Source of the DNA: Choristoneura fumiferana | Taxonomy: Eukaryota; Arthropoda; Insecta; Lepidoptera; Tortricidae | Length of the DNA stretch: 64,000 nucleotides | Direction of reading: 5' to 3' | Assembly: GCF_025370935.1 (NCBI RefSeq) | Contig: NC_133494.1 | Span: 7,775,578 to 7,839,577, forward strand | Part shown: positions 31,798 through 43,974 of the stretch, one piece after another | Position numbering within the stretch: position 1 is the first letter of the stretch | Layout: each line of letters opens with the position of its first letter | The notes under the pieces: generated by a model | What the model saw: only the letters and a program-made list of their open reading frames with translations | What the model was told of the DNA's origin: nothing | Databases searched by the model: none | Position numbers and translations under genes: made by a program

Positions 31798-32333
31798 TTA
31801 GCCACAGCGGTTATCGCTTATCTATCATACATGGCCAAATTTTCCAACATGTTTATGACTTGTGAACAAATTTCTTGATCAATTTAACCTCTGCTGAAAC
31901 AAATAACCTAACCAACAAAAATCTGGAAAACCCCACATTTTCAATATCTCAAAATGGCTTAACCAATTTTGGTGAAACATGCCTAAAAACCATTGCTAGA
32001 AAACCTGCTTGCAAATAAAAAAACCGCATTCAAATCAGTTTACCCGTTTAAGAACAGACAGACACACATAGCGATTAATTTTATAACACCCCTGTTTTTG
32101 CGTCGGTGGCTAAAAACAGAATAACCTTCGATTGAGCCCAACAAATGAAAAAAACAGAATAGCAGGGGGGTAGGGATTAGCTGGCAACCCTGGCCACGCT
32201 CAAACGTCAAAATCGACACAGCTGTTTTAAATGAATGAATTAATAACAATATTTAGTGTATATTAAGTAATAAAAACCGTTTAATATTTAACAATAAGTG
32301 TTCGCGTAAAAAAATATCATCGTACAACCTGTA

Positions 32334-32464
32334 CAGTCACCAGCACCAATATCTGACACAACAAGCGTGCATAAATATCTGATACGACTCTATTTCTAGG
32401 GCCGGAAGGACGTGTCAGATATTTTTGCACGCTCTGCTGTGACAGATATTAACGCTGGTGACTG
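32334..32464. mobile_element. MITE family B, copy 2, TA-flanked, 131 bp
   Basis: CAGTCACCAGCACCAATATC at the left and GATATTAACGCTGGTGACTG at the right, TA on both sides. It is the reverse orientation of copy 1. Confidence 0.85.
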
Positions 32465-32466
32465 TA

Positions 32467-32993
32467 CATCTCAAAGTAAAATCTCGGCGGCGGAGTAACG
32501 TCAGTGCAACGGACAATGTTCAAATATGCAACGTTAAAAAGGGAAGTATTGTCTTCCATAAACCTAAATAAATCACATTAGGGCGTTAAATACTTATGAA
32601 ATTAAATGCTTAAATTCATTAGCTCCTGGTTATTGTACATATCGTTGATAATCTGACAGTAATTTCTAACCTCGTACCTACTTCTGGTACGAACCGGTCA
32701 GCTGTTCACGCTAGCTATAAATACTGTCTTTGCATTACCTTTTTTGCACTGTTTTATTATACAACTAGGCTACTTCGTACTATCTGGTCTTGCTTGTCAC
32801 TCTCTTGTTCTCCTCACAACTACTTCGTATTTCACTTATTAACCACCTCACTTCACTGCTTTTTATGCTTGGTATATAGTTGCGTTGCGGTTAGTTTCAG
32901 GTGCGGTGCTCGCACAAGTTAGTGGTCGCGTAATTTTTATACAACTGATACATCACACCAAGCTGCGTTTCCACCAGAACAACATACCCGACA
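32467..32993. other. No gene seen; isolated TATA-like motif
   Basis: Mostly unique sequence. GCTATAAATACTG at about 32714 resembles a TATA box, but no open frame or donor site close downstream supports a promoter. The 61-codon frame at 32885-33070 runs into a SINE and is spurious. Confidence 0.35.
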
Positions 32994-33006
32994 ACGTACA
33001 TACGTA

Positions 33007-33313
33007 CGTCCCATCCATCCCATCCCAGCCTATATACGTCCCACTGCTGGGCACAGGCCTCCTCTCATAATAAGAGGGCTTGGGCCATAGTTCCCACGCG
33101 GGCCCAGTGCGGATTGGGAACTTCACACGCACCGTTGAATTGCTTCGCTGGTTTGTGCAGGTATCCTCACGATGTTTTCCTTCACCGCAAAGCTCGTGGT
33201 AAGTTTTAAATGTGATATTTATTTATATTTATTTATTTATTTATTCCGCACATAAATTTCGAAAAACTCAGAGGTGCGAGCCGGGGTTTGAACCCACGAC
33301 CCTCGGCTTATGT
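33007..33313 (-). mobile_element. SINE family 1, near full length, 13-bp target duplication
   Basis: Minus strand: tail region CAGCCTATATACGTCCCACT, body GCACCGTTGAATTGCTTCGC, and box B complement GGTTTGAACCCACGA. The head is cut in the anticodon region. A TTTA-rich expansion lies at 33211-33244. ACGTACATACGTA flanks it at 32994-33006 and 33314-33326. Confidence 0.85.
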
Positions 33314-34212
33314 ACGTACATACGTAAGGTGTTCTTTTTAAGCCGGCTAAGTGCAAATTAAAATAATCGAGATAGTTTTATTTGTTATAGAGATACACAA
33401 AAACAAAAATAATACGTTTTGATACGTTGTTGTCATTGTAATAGAGAGTTCAGTGTGACCTTAGGTACTGCTCGGTCATTGGAGACCAAAGGATAGTGTC
33501 AAACTGGATTTAAAACTCTTACTGTGCTTACTTATAATGAAGCTGATAGTTTGTTGAAGATTTCCAAGCAATGTTAACTTTAATACACACGCGCAATTAA
33601 TGAACGACTTTATAGCCTTTTATTTGGGTGGATTGGAACACATACTAAGCAAGGTGTAAATAAATATTTATTCCTAGGCGTAAACAGTATAAAATATACA
33701 TATTATATACGTGATTTAAAGTAATAATTTATAAGTACTCGTGCACTCTGTTTTTATGATAACTGCAGTTGTTTTGCGCAGCCTTATCACGGTTTCCATC
33801 AAATGATATTTTTATGAACAACGTAGGTACTAGCTTTGTTATTCAGTAGGCAAGCGGAACTTTAACGTTTCGTAATAATTGTTGATATCGACAACAGGTG
33901 TTCTAGTAATCTAGTAGAATTGGGACATGTAGGTATCAGTGGTGCAATGCGGGTATGGTTGGCGCATACAATCGGTTATGGTAAGCCTTGTTTTGGCAGG
34001 ATATAAATAACTATTCTTGGCAGTCGCGTAAAACATTTAGGCTCTACGCAAGGCTTTGTGAATTGCACACAAATTATTTAAGAAAATATGACTCAATTGT
34101 CAGTTTATATAAAACTTATTAATTTATAAAAAGTGTAAACAAACCGATTTCATAAGAAATCTTGTATAAACACGTACTGGATCGAATCAATAACACATTT
34201 ATCTATAATTCT

Positions 34213-34640
34213 CTTTTAACTAGACGTCTAATCACTTTTTTCACAAAATTTCACTTGATTTCAATATTTAATTTTCATTAGAAAAATCTCCGTCCAAATC
34301 TGAATTAAACATTGTGTGTAATCTGTAGTAGCATAGACTAGCGTAGAGATAGTGAAACAATTGATATTTTAAAAATAAATTTTCGATTGAATAAGCGATT
34401 TTTATTTACTTACCTTAAAATTAAAAAATAGTTACTGATTTTATAATTGAATAAACAATCTTTGGAATTCAATCAAGTATTGTAAGTAATAAAATAAAAT
34501 AAAAAATAATTTGATCTATTCAATTAATAAATTAATCGATTTACTGAACAGGTTAATTATTTGTGATTTGTGAAAGATTAGTTAAATGTCTGTGGTCGGG
34601 TTAATGGCAGGCATCTTTGTATACACTTTTGATAAATTCT
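34213..34640. repeat. Two-copy repeat, copy 2
   Basis: Collinear with 26367-27435 but without the triplicated block: CTTTTAACTAGACGTCTAAT at the start and GTCTGTGGTCGGGTTAATGG near the end. Confidence 0.7.
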
Positions 34641-35528
34641 ATTGATTATAGCATATGGAGATACCTGCTTCAAGCAAAATTGCACAATTCAGCATATTTA
34701 TGGCACTGAGTCAAACATATACGGTCTATATATATTACTAAAGTAATTAGTAACACAAAGAAGAAAGAGAGAGAAAAACTTGTTGCTCTAGCATATTACT
34801 TATATTACCTATAGCGCAAAGGCAAAAAAAAACATTCATGTGCTTGTGCACAGAGTTGATTTAGAAATTAAGATTTGTTTTTATTACGAACGTCATTTGG
34901 TTTATTCGGACACGTTATTACAGTACCAGGCACATGCAAGATGAGGTTTTTCTTAAGTTTTTTACTTTAATAAATTCTAGGCATTTTCAAAGGACCTGTA
35001 CCGTGTTACAAAGTCACATGCAATTTTACTTAACTCGGTGCTGAAAATGCCATTGATTATTAAATTAGGGTTGAGACGCAATAAATGGGGTAGTCACTGT
35101 GCGGCCGGCGGCGGGGAAAATGGGGGTCGAATTACCCGTGTAGGGGAAATATAGTGCTTTTTATTTGTCAGCCGGGAATTTACGTGAAACAGGTACATAA
35201 TTATTGAACGAAGTTGCGTATTCAACATAATATAACCAGGTGGCTGGTTGCGTTATTAGACGTGGTGTCAATAAAACTTTTAGGGGTGCTTGTTTGGTGT
35301 CAATTTGTGTCAATCAGTCTTGTGTTTGGGGTTGAAATTCGAATAACTAACAAACATAAGGACCTTTACTTGACTTATTTGCTGTAGGCAAATATCGTAA
35401 AAATAATTTATACGGATGACTGTGGTGTGCCATTTCATTAGTTAGGATTAAACCTAGCCAACTTTTAATGGGATGGCTAGTACCTATTACCAGAAAGTAT
35501 CTTACCTACAGATTATTTGTGACAAAAG
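34641..35528. other. No feature seen
   Basis: AT-rich unique sequence with a short GC-rich spot (GCGGCCGGCGGCGGGG at about 35100). No open frame, repeat family member or RNA gene was identified. Confidence 0.4.
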
Positions 35529-35991
35529 CTATAGTCGGGTTTCCAAAGTGAGTCGACCCTTACATCAAATGGACTCGGGGTTTTTTTTTTGTTTGTACTT
35601 CTTATAGTGAAGAATATTTTGTGCTGAGTTTAACCATCCTACTTGTGAACGTTTTTGACAAAAAACTAATACTAGTTATCGATAAAAAAATAATTATGTT
35701 GTTAGTTTGACTTAAGCTAAGTGTTAGTTATAAGATATAAGATAACTAGTGTTAGTTTTTCAGGTGGTGATGCAAATCTATACAAAGAAAATCATTTAAA
35801 AATTTAAATCTAATCGCTTGAATACATCCCAAAAACAATACATAAAAATCTTGAAAAAAATTAAAACTTTCACAATTAGGATATTCATACTCATGCAGTA
35901 CAAATATTCTTCACTATAAGAGGTACTCACAAAAAATGCCCGAGCCCATTTGATGTAAGGAGTGACTTACTATGGAAACCTGACTATGGCC
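35529..35991. mobile_element. Foldback element with ~130-bp inverted arms
   Basis: The left CTATAGTCGGGTTTCCAAAG, CTTACATCAAATGGACTCGG and CTTCTTATAGTGAAGAATAT face the right-arm complements ending GGAAACCTGACTATGG. Arms are diverged by point changes. The AT-rich centre has no coding sequence. Confidence 0.75.
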
Positions 35992-36686
35992 TTTCTGATT
36001 CATTTAGAGCCATAGATAACCCACTACTTTGTGCCCACTGGGATGCCACGGTGACGTTGTCATTGTATCCTACACAAACTTGGTGTTCCTAAACCATCGC
36101 TAAGTGAGTTTGCTGCTGTAAAGTACTTACATCCTCCGTGAAGTAGTAACGCCTGATTCAATAAATTAACTATGTTGCATGCCGATATCAAACCCTAAAG
36201 TTTACTTTCAATAAAATTGTAATACTTAAATTCGTTTATAAAATTGTAGCATATAAATTTATAATTAAAAAGAAACAATTGCTGGCCTTATTTTATTTTC
36301 AACAAAGAATACCTTTATGTTGTATTTACTTCAATAAAAAAATATTGAGTGTATCGTCCGGAAACTCGATATCTTTAGTGTTCATTATTACAGAATTTCG
36401 CTGTGCTAAGCGTTGTCTTTCTTGACACCAGAATTAGGTCAGAGACATTGCAATGTCACCGCATCTTATGCGTGTGTGTTATTGATCACTAAGCACTAAG
36501 GTGACTTATGTGTTTTCGTTAAAAATGTTTTTATATGTAGGTGAAAGGAACATGGGCTTCGAGTAGAATTGCTAGGGCGGTTCCACTACTGAAACGATTT
36601 AGGTAGCTCTACTACATAGATTACAGACTTGTATCGGTTGTTTGTTTGTTTGCTTATGTCTATACACAAGCAAGGGTAGATAGGTA

Positions 36687-36821
36687 CAGTCACCAGCGCC
36701 AATATCTGACACAATAATGCGTGAATAAATATCTGATACGACTCTATTTCTAGGGCCGGTAGGTCGTGTTAGATATTTTTGCACGCTTCGCTGTGGCAGA
36801 TATTAATACTGGTGACAACTG
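36687..36821. mobile_element. MITE family B, copy 3
   Basis: CAGTCACCAGCGCCAATATC at the left, TATTAATACTGGTGACAACTG at the right (3-base insertion). TA at 36685-36686 and 36822-36823; the right TA also borders the next element. Confidence 0.85.
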
Positions 36822-36823
36822 TA

Positions 36824-36991
36824 CCATCGGCCAAATAAGTGGTCTCTCATTTTTAAACAAGTTCCTATGAAAAGAATATGTCGCTAAAGTCGAACTTTCA
36901 AGTAGACAGACACGTCTAATGGCATTATTGTTTTATGACATGCAAACGATTATCAGCTTTAGGGTGGTAGACCACATATTTTGGCTCATGG
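36824..36991. mobile_element. MITE family C, copy 2, inverted, 168 bp
   Basis: CCATCGGCCAAATAAGTGGT at the left and ATATTTTGGCTCATGG at the right. Exactly as long as copy 1 at 16871-17038 and its reverse complement in the body. Confidence 0.85.
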
Positions 36992-37015
36992 TACATATTT
37001 GACAATGACATAAAG

Positions 37016-37127
37016 TTAAATCGAGTTTAGCTCGACATGTTTCGGGCTAATCCGTAGCCCTTCGTCTTCGGAGCAACGCGAAGGGCTACGGATTAGCCCG
37101 AAACATGTCGAGCTAAACTCGATTTAA
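37016..37127. repeat. Perfect 49-bp inverted repeat with 14-base loop
   Basis: The arms at 37016-37064 and 37079-37127 are exact complements, beginning TTAAATCGAGTTTAGCTCGA and ending GTAGCCCTTCG at the loop TCTTCGGAGCAACG. It would fold as a long uninterrupted hairpin. No related sequence was seen elsewhere in the window. Confidence 0.9.
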
Positions 37128-37684
37128 GACGTGAGTTATCCGAGTCATTATATTTAATATGAGTGAGTCTCACGGTAGTTTCATGTTCAAAAAATGACAT
37201 AAAGATACAAAATAAAATATGTACTTAGTAGGTATAGTTGAAGAATAAAGGATGTACCACCCTCAAACAGCGACTTGTTATCTAAAATTGACGAGTAAAC
37301 ATACCTAATCAAATAATCATCATCAGAATAATTACTGTACTACAATAAACCAGCCATCGAAAATGATTCTTATTGTCTATGTGATTGTGATCATGTTCGT
37401 CGCTCTAGCTTTTTCCATTTCATGCCTCATGAAGAATCTAACTTTTGTTTCAAATTTTTAGTGCAAGTATGGACTGCATCAAGTGCATAATACAGCATAT
37501 CTGTGAGATGGCAGTCAAAAGGCGAACTATGATATGTTGTGTGAGAGGAATGTGTTTTTCATGAACCAACGGTATTTTGCTAAATTCCATAGGATTTGTC
37601 AGAAATTATATCGTGTAAAACATCATTTTTCTACACTCTAATGGTCAGTTTTAGGATTTAGGCATAAAAAGCAGCTTTTATGTT

Positions 37685-37687
<3 letters not shown>

Positions 37688-37762
<75 letters not shown>
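37688..37762. repeat. CA microsatellite, ~75 bp
   Basis: Uninterrupted CA dinucleotides. The His-Thr open frame over it is an artefact. Confidence 0.97.
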
Positions 37763-37767
<5 letters not shown>

Positions 37768-38139
37768 GTCACCTACAAACATTCGCATTTATAATTGAAT
37801 TAAGTTCAATTAGTAGAATTTCGGTGGACATTGTAACAAAATTGGTAGAGCGGCTTTACCCCTTACAGTAGTTGATGTGCAAGATAACACGAACTGCTGG
37901 GGCGGTCGTTGCACTCGCAATTACGGTGAGAGCCGTTTTGGGTCACTGCGGCGTCCACGGGGTTTGTGTGTCAGAGCAACCAGATCCGCCGCTGGCTATA
38001 AGCCCGTGCGTAGCTACGATCTGAGCTAGGCTACCTAGGACATAGTATAGGTATTGACCTAATGGGTCACGTTTAGCGGCATTCGAACATCCGTTGCAAT
38101 AGTTCGGCGTGAGAATGTAGGAGAGATATTCATTCATGG

Positions 38140-38824
38140 TTTTTATGGTTCCGTACCCAAAAGGTAAAAATGGGACCCTATTACTAAGATTTCGCTGTCC
38201 GTCCGTCCACCTGTCACTAGGCTTTATCAAAGAGAATATAACCACGACGTTTTAAGAGGCGGGACTCCCATACTAGCGAATGGAATCGAGTTTGTATTGA
38301 GTTTGCATGGCAAACCATTACCAACATGTACGCCAAAGATCCGTCAAACGTCAAAAAACAATACTACCAACATAACAGACTTAAATAGTGTAGCATGCTA
38401 AACGGTTGCGTTTTTTATCGATATCGATAAAATGTTGAGGGTTGAAATATAGGCTCAGGTCAACAATTTTTGTAATCAAAATTAGGTTAAGATCGAGTCC
38501 ATATTTAAGTCGTATGTTATAGTGTTGGGCTTAAATGTGAACCCAAAATAAAATACAAGTTATCTGTTGGTTTCCTTTATTTTTTTCAAATCTCTGTTCA
38601 CAACCTTTTGTCCACCCAAATCACGGTATCACAGTAATTTTGTATTATAAATTAATACGTTATAGGTTTGATTTTGGTCACAATGTCGCGATGAAATTTC
38701 AAAACGTCAGAGTATCAGAGCCAAAAAAGTTTCGGACGCTAGGTGGCGCTGATGTCGTGCACAGCGCCAATAGCCGTATCTATAAAATATTAGACCCTTC
38801 GTGCGCACTTGGCCGGTTTTTTTA
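38140..38824 (+). repeat. Dispersed repeat, GGTTCCGTAC ... CACTTGGCCGG family
   Basis: It begins TTTTTATGGTTCCGTACCCA and GGACCCTATTACTAAGATTT and ends GTGCGCACTTGGCCGG. Relatives with the same start or end are at 41995-42535, 55740-56235 and 56983-57704. The middle is not alignable by eye. Confidence 0.5.
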
Positions 38825-39037
38825 TCACGAATAGATAACCACGATACGTTCAGTCTTGACTGTTCCTTTAAATTTAAGTATTTTTGGGAGGTATTTATGT
38901 AACTATGCTAGATTAGCTTTATACCGCGGTTTTGTCTGCATGGAAGAAAGAATTGGATAGTTTTTTCTCCCGTGATAAGTTCGAAAAATGAATACTTAGT
39001 GCAGCTCTACGATCCTTGTCAAGAAACATGTCTTTTG

Positions 39038-39217
39038 CCTTTTGACGGTCGGTGACCACTTCTGCATTTGGCCACTTCTGCATTTGACCACTTCTGCATT
39101 TGGCCACTTCTGCATTTGGCCACTTCTGCATTTGACCACTTCTGCATTTGGCCACTTCTGCATTTGGCCACTTCTGAATTTGACCACTTCTGCATTTGGT
39201 CACCGACCGTCAAAAGG
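39038..39217. repeat. Nine 16-bp tandem units between 21-bp inverted repeats
   Basis: Units CACTTCTGCATTTGRC fill 39057-39200 exactly nine times. CCTTTTGACGGTCGGTGACC (39038-39057) faces its complement at 39198-39217. The variable base follows G,A,G,G,A,G,G,A,G, a three-unit (48-bp) higher-order period. Confidence 0.9.
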
Positions 39218-39518
39218 GTCTTTTGAATTTCAAATCTCTGGCTCCTATGTTTTAGGCTGTGCGTTGTTTATAAGTCAGTTCAGCGATTCAACATCATCAT
39301 CACTGATCGAATGTTGCCATTATTTCCGGTTGCGGTGGCGTTCGTGTCGTCATAGTGTGTTCTATGTTTTTAAATGTTTTAGTTTTTAATGGGTCCTACT
39401 GAAAAACAGCGTTGCGGCTTGCCGTAAGATTATGCTGAGTGGGGTCCACTTTATACTATTCGATGTTTTTTTCAATCTAATGTATTTTTATGTGTATCGA
39501 ATATGTGTAAATAAATGT

Positions 39519-39550
39519 TTCTCTCTCTGTCTCTCTCTCTCTCTCTCTCT
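39519..39550. repeat. CT microsatellite
   Basis: CTCTCTCTGTCTCTCTCT run joined to a SINE fragment at 39551. Confidence 0.9.
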
Positions 39551-39600
39551 CATCATGTCAGCCAAAAGACGTCCACTGCTGGACAAAAGATTCCCCCCTC
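39551..39600 (-). mobile_element. SINE 3'-end fragment
   Basis: CATCATGTCAGCCAAAAGAC, then GTCCACTGCTGGACAAAAGA, is the complement of a SINE 3' end of the GGACGTC-TGGCTGA type, related to 13523-13572. Confidence 0.65.
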
Positions 39601-39972
39601 ATCGAACTATGATATATAAGCACTTCATGAAAAAAAATGGCACTAAATGGGATAAAGAGTATAGAGCTCCATAAATCACAAGTCTGGGGTGTCAAAATCT
39701 ATTTAGCTGTCTAAAAATCTATTTAGATGCCTGGATTCGAGCTGCAGCATCAGTAAGTGGTCTGTTATACACGCTGACATTCATTATTTTCACTCTACAC
39801 GAAACGAAATTGCTTTTAATATATGTATACTCAGCGGCATAAAATTTGGCCCACTCTACATACAAAATTACCTGTTACTGCATACATTTGAGGGCCAGAT
39901 CTTTTGCCGCTCAGTATATTATGTAAGTACGAGTAGGTAAAAATATTAGAGTTTTTCATTTTATTTCATGAA

Positions 39973-40113
39973 GGGGCTGTTTCACCACCCATTGATTAGT
40001 CTAAACTGACGGTTAAATGTGATGCCGTCTCTATTTATTTTGTTCGAATAGACGGAGACGGCATCACATTTAACCGTCGGTTAAGACTAATCAATGGATG
40101 GTGAAACAGCCCC
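39973..40113. mobile_element. PIF/Harbinger-type MITE, 141 bp, second copy
   Basis: GGGGCTGTTTCACCACCCAT to ATGGATGGTGAAACAGCCCC, same length as 8616-8756. Flanks are GAA and TAA, so one base of the target duplication has changed. Confidence 0.85.
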
Positions 40114-40290
40114 TAAGTATTATTATTATTTTATACATCGCATTGTCATTAGGTCAAAAACAGCCAGCTCACTCCCTTTTACTTTTGAAAACGAAATATT
40201 TCCGTTACTAATTTTATAAAATAATATTTAAAGTTTTAAATATCCGCATTAATACATTTAACTGCAGCTTCGCACGCGTAAGGTATTTAA

Positions 40291-41068
40291 CCCTTTACCA
40301 GGCCCCTTAGAACTAGCGTGTCTTCATACGTACTTTATATACTGTTACAACCGTATTTAACGCCTTGTAAAAAATGTATTTACGAAAGTCGGAGATGTTC
40401 CTTTTGAACCAGAAATAAAAATGTGGGTTACGGCTATCCCATCGCCTGTCTAAGTAATTAACTGTCATACTCGATTTTGTCTTATTATATTCTTGATCAG
40501 GCGAAGGGATATATTCCTCCCACATCTTATTCTTCAGGGAAAATCTTTAAAAGGAGATTTTACTGCTAGGTACATGAATTCGCTCTAGGTTGAACACAAA
40601 AACAGTTTTATTACTTACGCGAGTTTTTATGACACGACAAGACAATTTACCGGGCAATGGGAAGAATAGCTCCCGCACAGTTAAACTCTAATAAGGCCAT
40701 GGGATAATGTCAACCCACATCCTAATTTTGGTCATACACAAAAATGCATGAATATTTAGCAATGTTTAAGATTTCAACACTCAAAATCTATAAAATATCA
40801 AAAAATTGTTCGATCTATGTACTTCTGTTTCATAGAAATTAAGGAAAGTGTTCCAATTTCTCCGTAGTTTACTGAAATTAGAGTTCAAGTCAATCTAAAC
40901 GGCTGCCAAAGATATATTACGCGATTTAGAAGCGTGTTGTGAATGAAGATAATAAAATACTATTTTCAGGGATCGACAAAATATTTTGTAGGAGGTTTGG
41001 AGTTAAAACCTGACTGCGGTAACCGATATAAGATGTGGGAGGAATATATCCCTTCGCCTGGTAAAGGG
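40291..41068. mobile_element. piggyBac-type non-autonomous element, 778 bp, TTAA duplication
   Basis: TTAA, then CCCTTTACCAGGC at the left; GCCTGGTAAAGGG, then TTAA at the right (40287-40290, 41069-41072). CCC termini plus TTAA are the piggyBac hallmarks. Inverted sub-terminal blocks at 40499-40536 and 41024-41062 (GCGAAGGGATATATTCCTCC) suggest a chimera of two element ends. No transposase is encoded. Confidence 0.8.
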
Positions 41069-41188
41069 TTAACGGATGAATACAAATTCCGTAATTTTGC
41101 AAAACATCCCGTGGGTCTTCCCACAACTTTGATTGTCATAAAAAAACAACCGCACCAAATTTGTCTTTAATCCTAGCCGTAGAAATTT

Positions 41189-41262
41189 TGGGAATATAGG
41201 GATGAAAAGTAGCCTATGTGCTATTCCAGATTTCCAGCCATTTTAGCATGAAGGAGTAACAA

Positions 41263-41300
<38 letters not shown>

Positions 41301-41340
41301 TCACAATCTTTCACATTTCTATTATTACAAGGATTGTAGG
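41189..41340 (+). mobile_element. Retroelement 3' end with CA run
   Basis: GATGAAAAGTAGCCTATGTG, then GTGCTATTCCAGATTTCCAG and GAAGGAGTAAC, a CA run at 41264-41298, then TTCACATTTCTATTATTACA. It matches 61317-61585. Confidence 0.65.
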
Positions 41341-41994
41341 ATAATATAATTTAAACATTAAGCACCTTCATTTGTACATCTTCAAATATTTTCCTCCCAA
41401 TTAAAGAGCATCGTCCTTTGATTGACCAAAAACTTTGAACCTGCCGCAAACTATGAATATTTTTATTTTATACGTTTTTATGAGAGAATAACGGCTGTTC
41501 TTGTAGCAGTAGTTAACGAATTCGTACTTTTGCGGCTCCAACTATTTTTTGCCAACGAGATGACAAACCAAAACCTGAGATGCGGCCGTTCACCCCGGTC
41601 CTGCCACACCAGATATAATATTATGATTCGATAGATAACTGTAAAGATATATATTTTTTATTGCCCAAGAATTGAGGTTATGCATTTGACTTGTAATCTC
41701 GCATGTCGTTTTACTCGTACGAATAGTTTTTTGCGTTCTCTTATATGATTGTTGTAACGGTCTGATTTAACAACTCAGCGGTTTGAGATACAGTTCAACG
41801 GATAGTCTTTTTTGGTTTCGACTTAGTTAAATTTCGTTCATCGTAAAATACCTACGAGTATTATTCAAGATCTAAGTTTTCGTAAGTGTATTTTCAAAGC
41901 GCGATATATGACCGAGCTTTAAGCGTATCCATTGTATAAGTAAATGATAATTTAAAGGGTTTTGGATCATTTAAAGGGGGGGGGGGCAGGGGGT

Positions 41995-42535
41995 TTTGCA
42001 GGGTTCCGTATGAGTAGAATCTTTAGATACAATTTCGCCAGGTCCGTACGTCCGTCTGCGATTTAGCTCAGAGACTGATAATGAATAGGACGTGTATTTT
42101 ATAATATAAAAACAGTCATACCACAAAACATGCCAACTAAATGGTAAAATTAAATTTTTAGAGTACGAGTAGGTACCCCAAACACGTAAAGTGGTGGTGA
42201 TTTGTTTGTTATCTAAACCCATATAGGGTTACACGTGTGTGATATGGTTGGATAGGTCATTCAAAGATTGCTAAGACTATTTCATGAATTAGGGATCCCT
42301 TTACAAACTATAACGATTTAAACTAATTTAAAGTGCTTATTTTTGCTAAAGGCAAATGTTTCCCTCCCTCCACAAACTAATTAACTGATGTCTTTAAAAA
42401 TCTGTCCAAAATCTTGCTAGTAGCATAGGTAATTAATGAATTTAAAAGGAAACTATCACAAGTTAATATTTAATATTGCCGCATATTAGCACGGAACCCT
42501 ACAATGTGCGTGGCCTGACACACACTTAGCCGGTT
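41995..42535 (+). repeat. Dispersed repeat, GGGTTCCGTA ... CTTAGCCGGTTTTATTT
   Basis: The start TGCAGGGTTCCGTATGAGTA and the end CACACACTTAGCCGGTTTTA match the ends of the family at 38140-38824 and 56983-57704. A G-run of ten precedes it at 41977-41986. Confidence 0.5.
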
Positions 42536-42631
42536 TTATTTAGAAATACTTTACTTAATTATTTCCAAGCTACGAGTACGAAAAAGTAAAAGAGAAGAAA
42601 AGGTTTAAATGCTGAGCTATACTATGCGTTT

Positions 42632-42803
42632 AAACGGGTGACACTCTTTCCCGGCCCGGATAGCACCGACATGGAAATACCGGCCCTGTTTTTTGTGTAC
42701 ACGCCCATAGAAACTGACAGGAGCTTCTATGGGCGTGTACACGAAAAACAGGGACCGGGATGGAAATATTATCCGGGCCGGGAAAGAGTGTCACCCCATT
42801 TAA
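42632..42803. mobile_element. Foldback element with ~75-bp inverted arms
   Basis: AAACGGGTGACACTCTTTCC, CGGCCCGGATA and GTGTACACGCCCATAGAA on the left face GAGTGTCACCCCATTT on the right, around GCTTCTATGG. TTTAAA borders both ends, so a TTAA duplication is possible. Confidence 0.75.
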
Positions 42804-43974
42804 ACCTTTTCAAATTCACCATAATGATTAAAACGTCAATTATGACATCGACATAACGAACAATGGCCAGTTTTCTACAATTACCGAAGATATGGGTCAA
42901 AAACATCACATAACTGCGCATGACACAATACAACTCGAGTTCAGATCGTTGGCATCGAGTCGCGTCCAAAGAATTTATCAAGACAGACAGTCGAACAAAT
43001 TTATTGCCAATAGCTAATTAGTTGATTGATAGCAAAGGAATTCAGTCACGCTAATAATTGATTATGATGTCACATTAAGCACATCAAAGATAAATAGAAG
43101 AAACGTGTCTTTAATTTGCTTTGTCATTTTAACATAACGTAGAGCTGTTTTTAGAAGACATGCGTCTCTTAATTCAGGTTCCAAGCCTTTGCACATGCTC
43201 TATAAAATATATCTCACCTATTTACCTGAAAAATGATAACTAGAACAAAAAAGTTGTGACTTTTGTTTTACTTAACGCACTTCTTGGAGATTAAAGAGAT
43301 GCCGCTTAATTTTTGCTTCGTGAGCTTTATTTATAAATGAAACCTAATAGTTAACTCAGACAAAGAATATCTTATATGTCAGTAGGTAATATTGTTGCTA
43401 TAAAAAAATACCACTTAACCACTAAGTGGTATAAAAGAATCTCATGATCACTTCTCACAGTTCCGTGTACATTGATGTGGCTAAAGTGCGCAATATGAGC
43501 GCTGTGACTCATTGTTCAGGGTTGACTTTCAAGCTTGGCAATAAATGTTTGAAACTATCGCATCTGCAGTAGTAATCTATGACTGAGAGTAGGCGAAACT
43601 GGCTCCATCTGCTGGTTTACCGTTACTCGACACAGTAACCGGCGAGCGGGAGATTAATGTGACCCGTCTGCGCAGGCGGCTACAAAGGGCGTCTGTGGGT
43701 TCAGTATTATCTGGATGCGTTCAATAGTACTAGTTAGACGGTGGATCATAGAAAGTGGATAAAAAATAAAATTTACAGAAGTAGCAGCGTACCAAAACAA
43801 GGCGCCTCTCGTATAAGGTAATCCAGCAGTACCTAGGTAGTTATAATGGTGGATTCTTGCATATTAGGGGTTAAGGTTGTCCTTACAAAAATAAAATTTT
43901 GCTATGTCGCTTCTTAATATGGCTGCTTTTAATTATTACAAGCTTTTTTATTTCACTTGCAACGTTAGTGCGAA

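Noticed and set aside
37680..37871. His-Thr repeat open frame
   Set aside because: Translation of a CA microsatellite; the same happens at 56789-56998.
39042..39389. Open frames of repeated HFCIWPL / KCRSGQMQKWP peptides on both strands
   Set aside because: They translate the 16-bp minisatellite (39057-39200), which is open in opposite strands at once.
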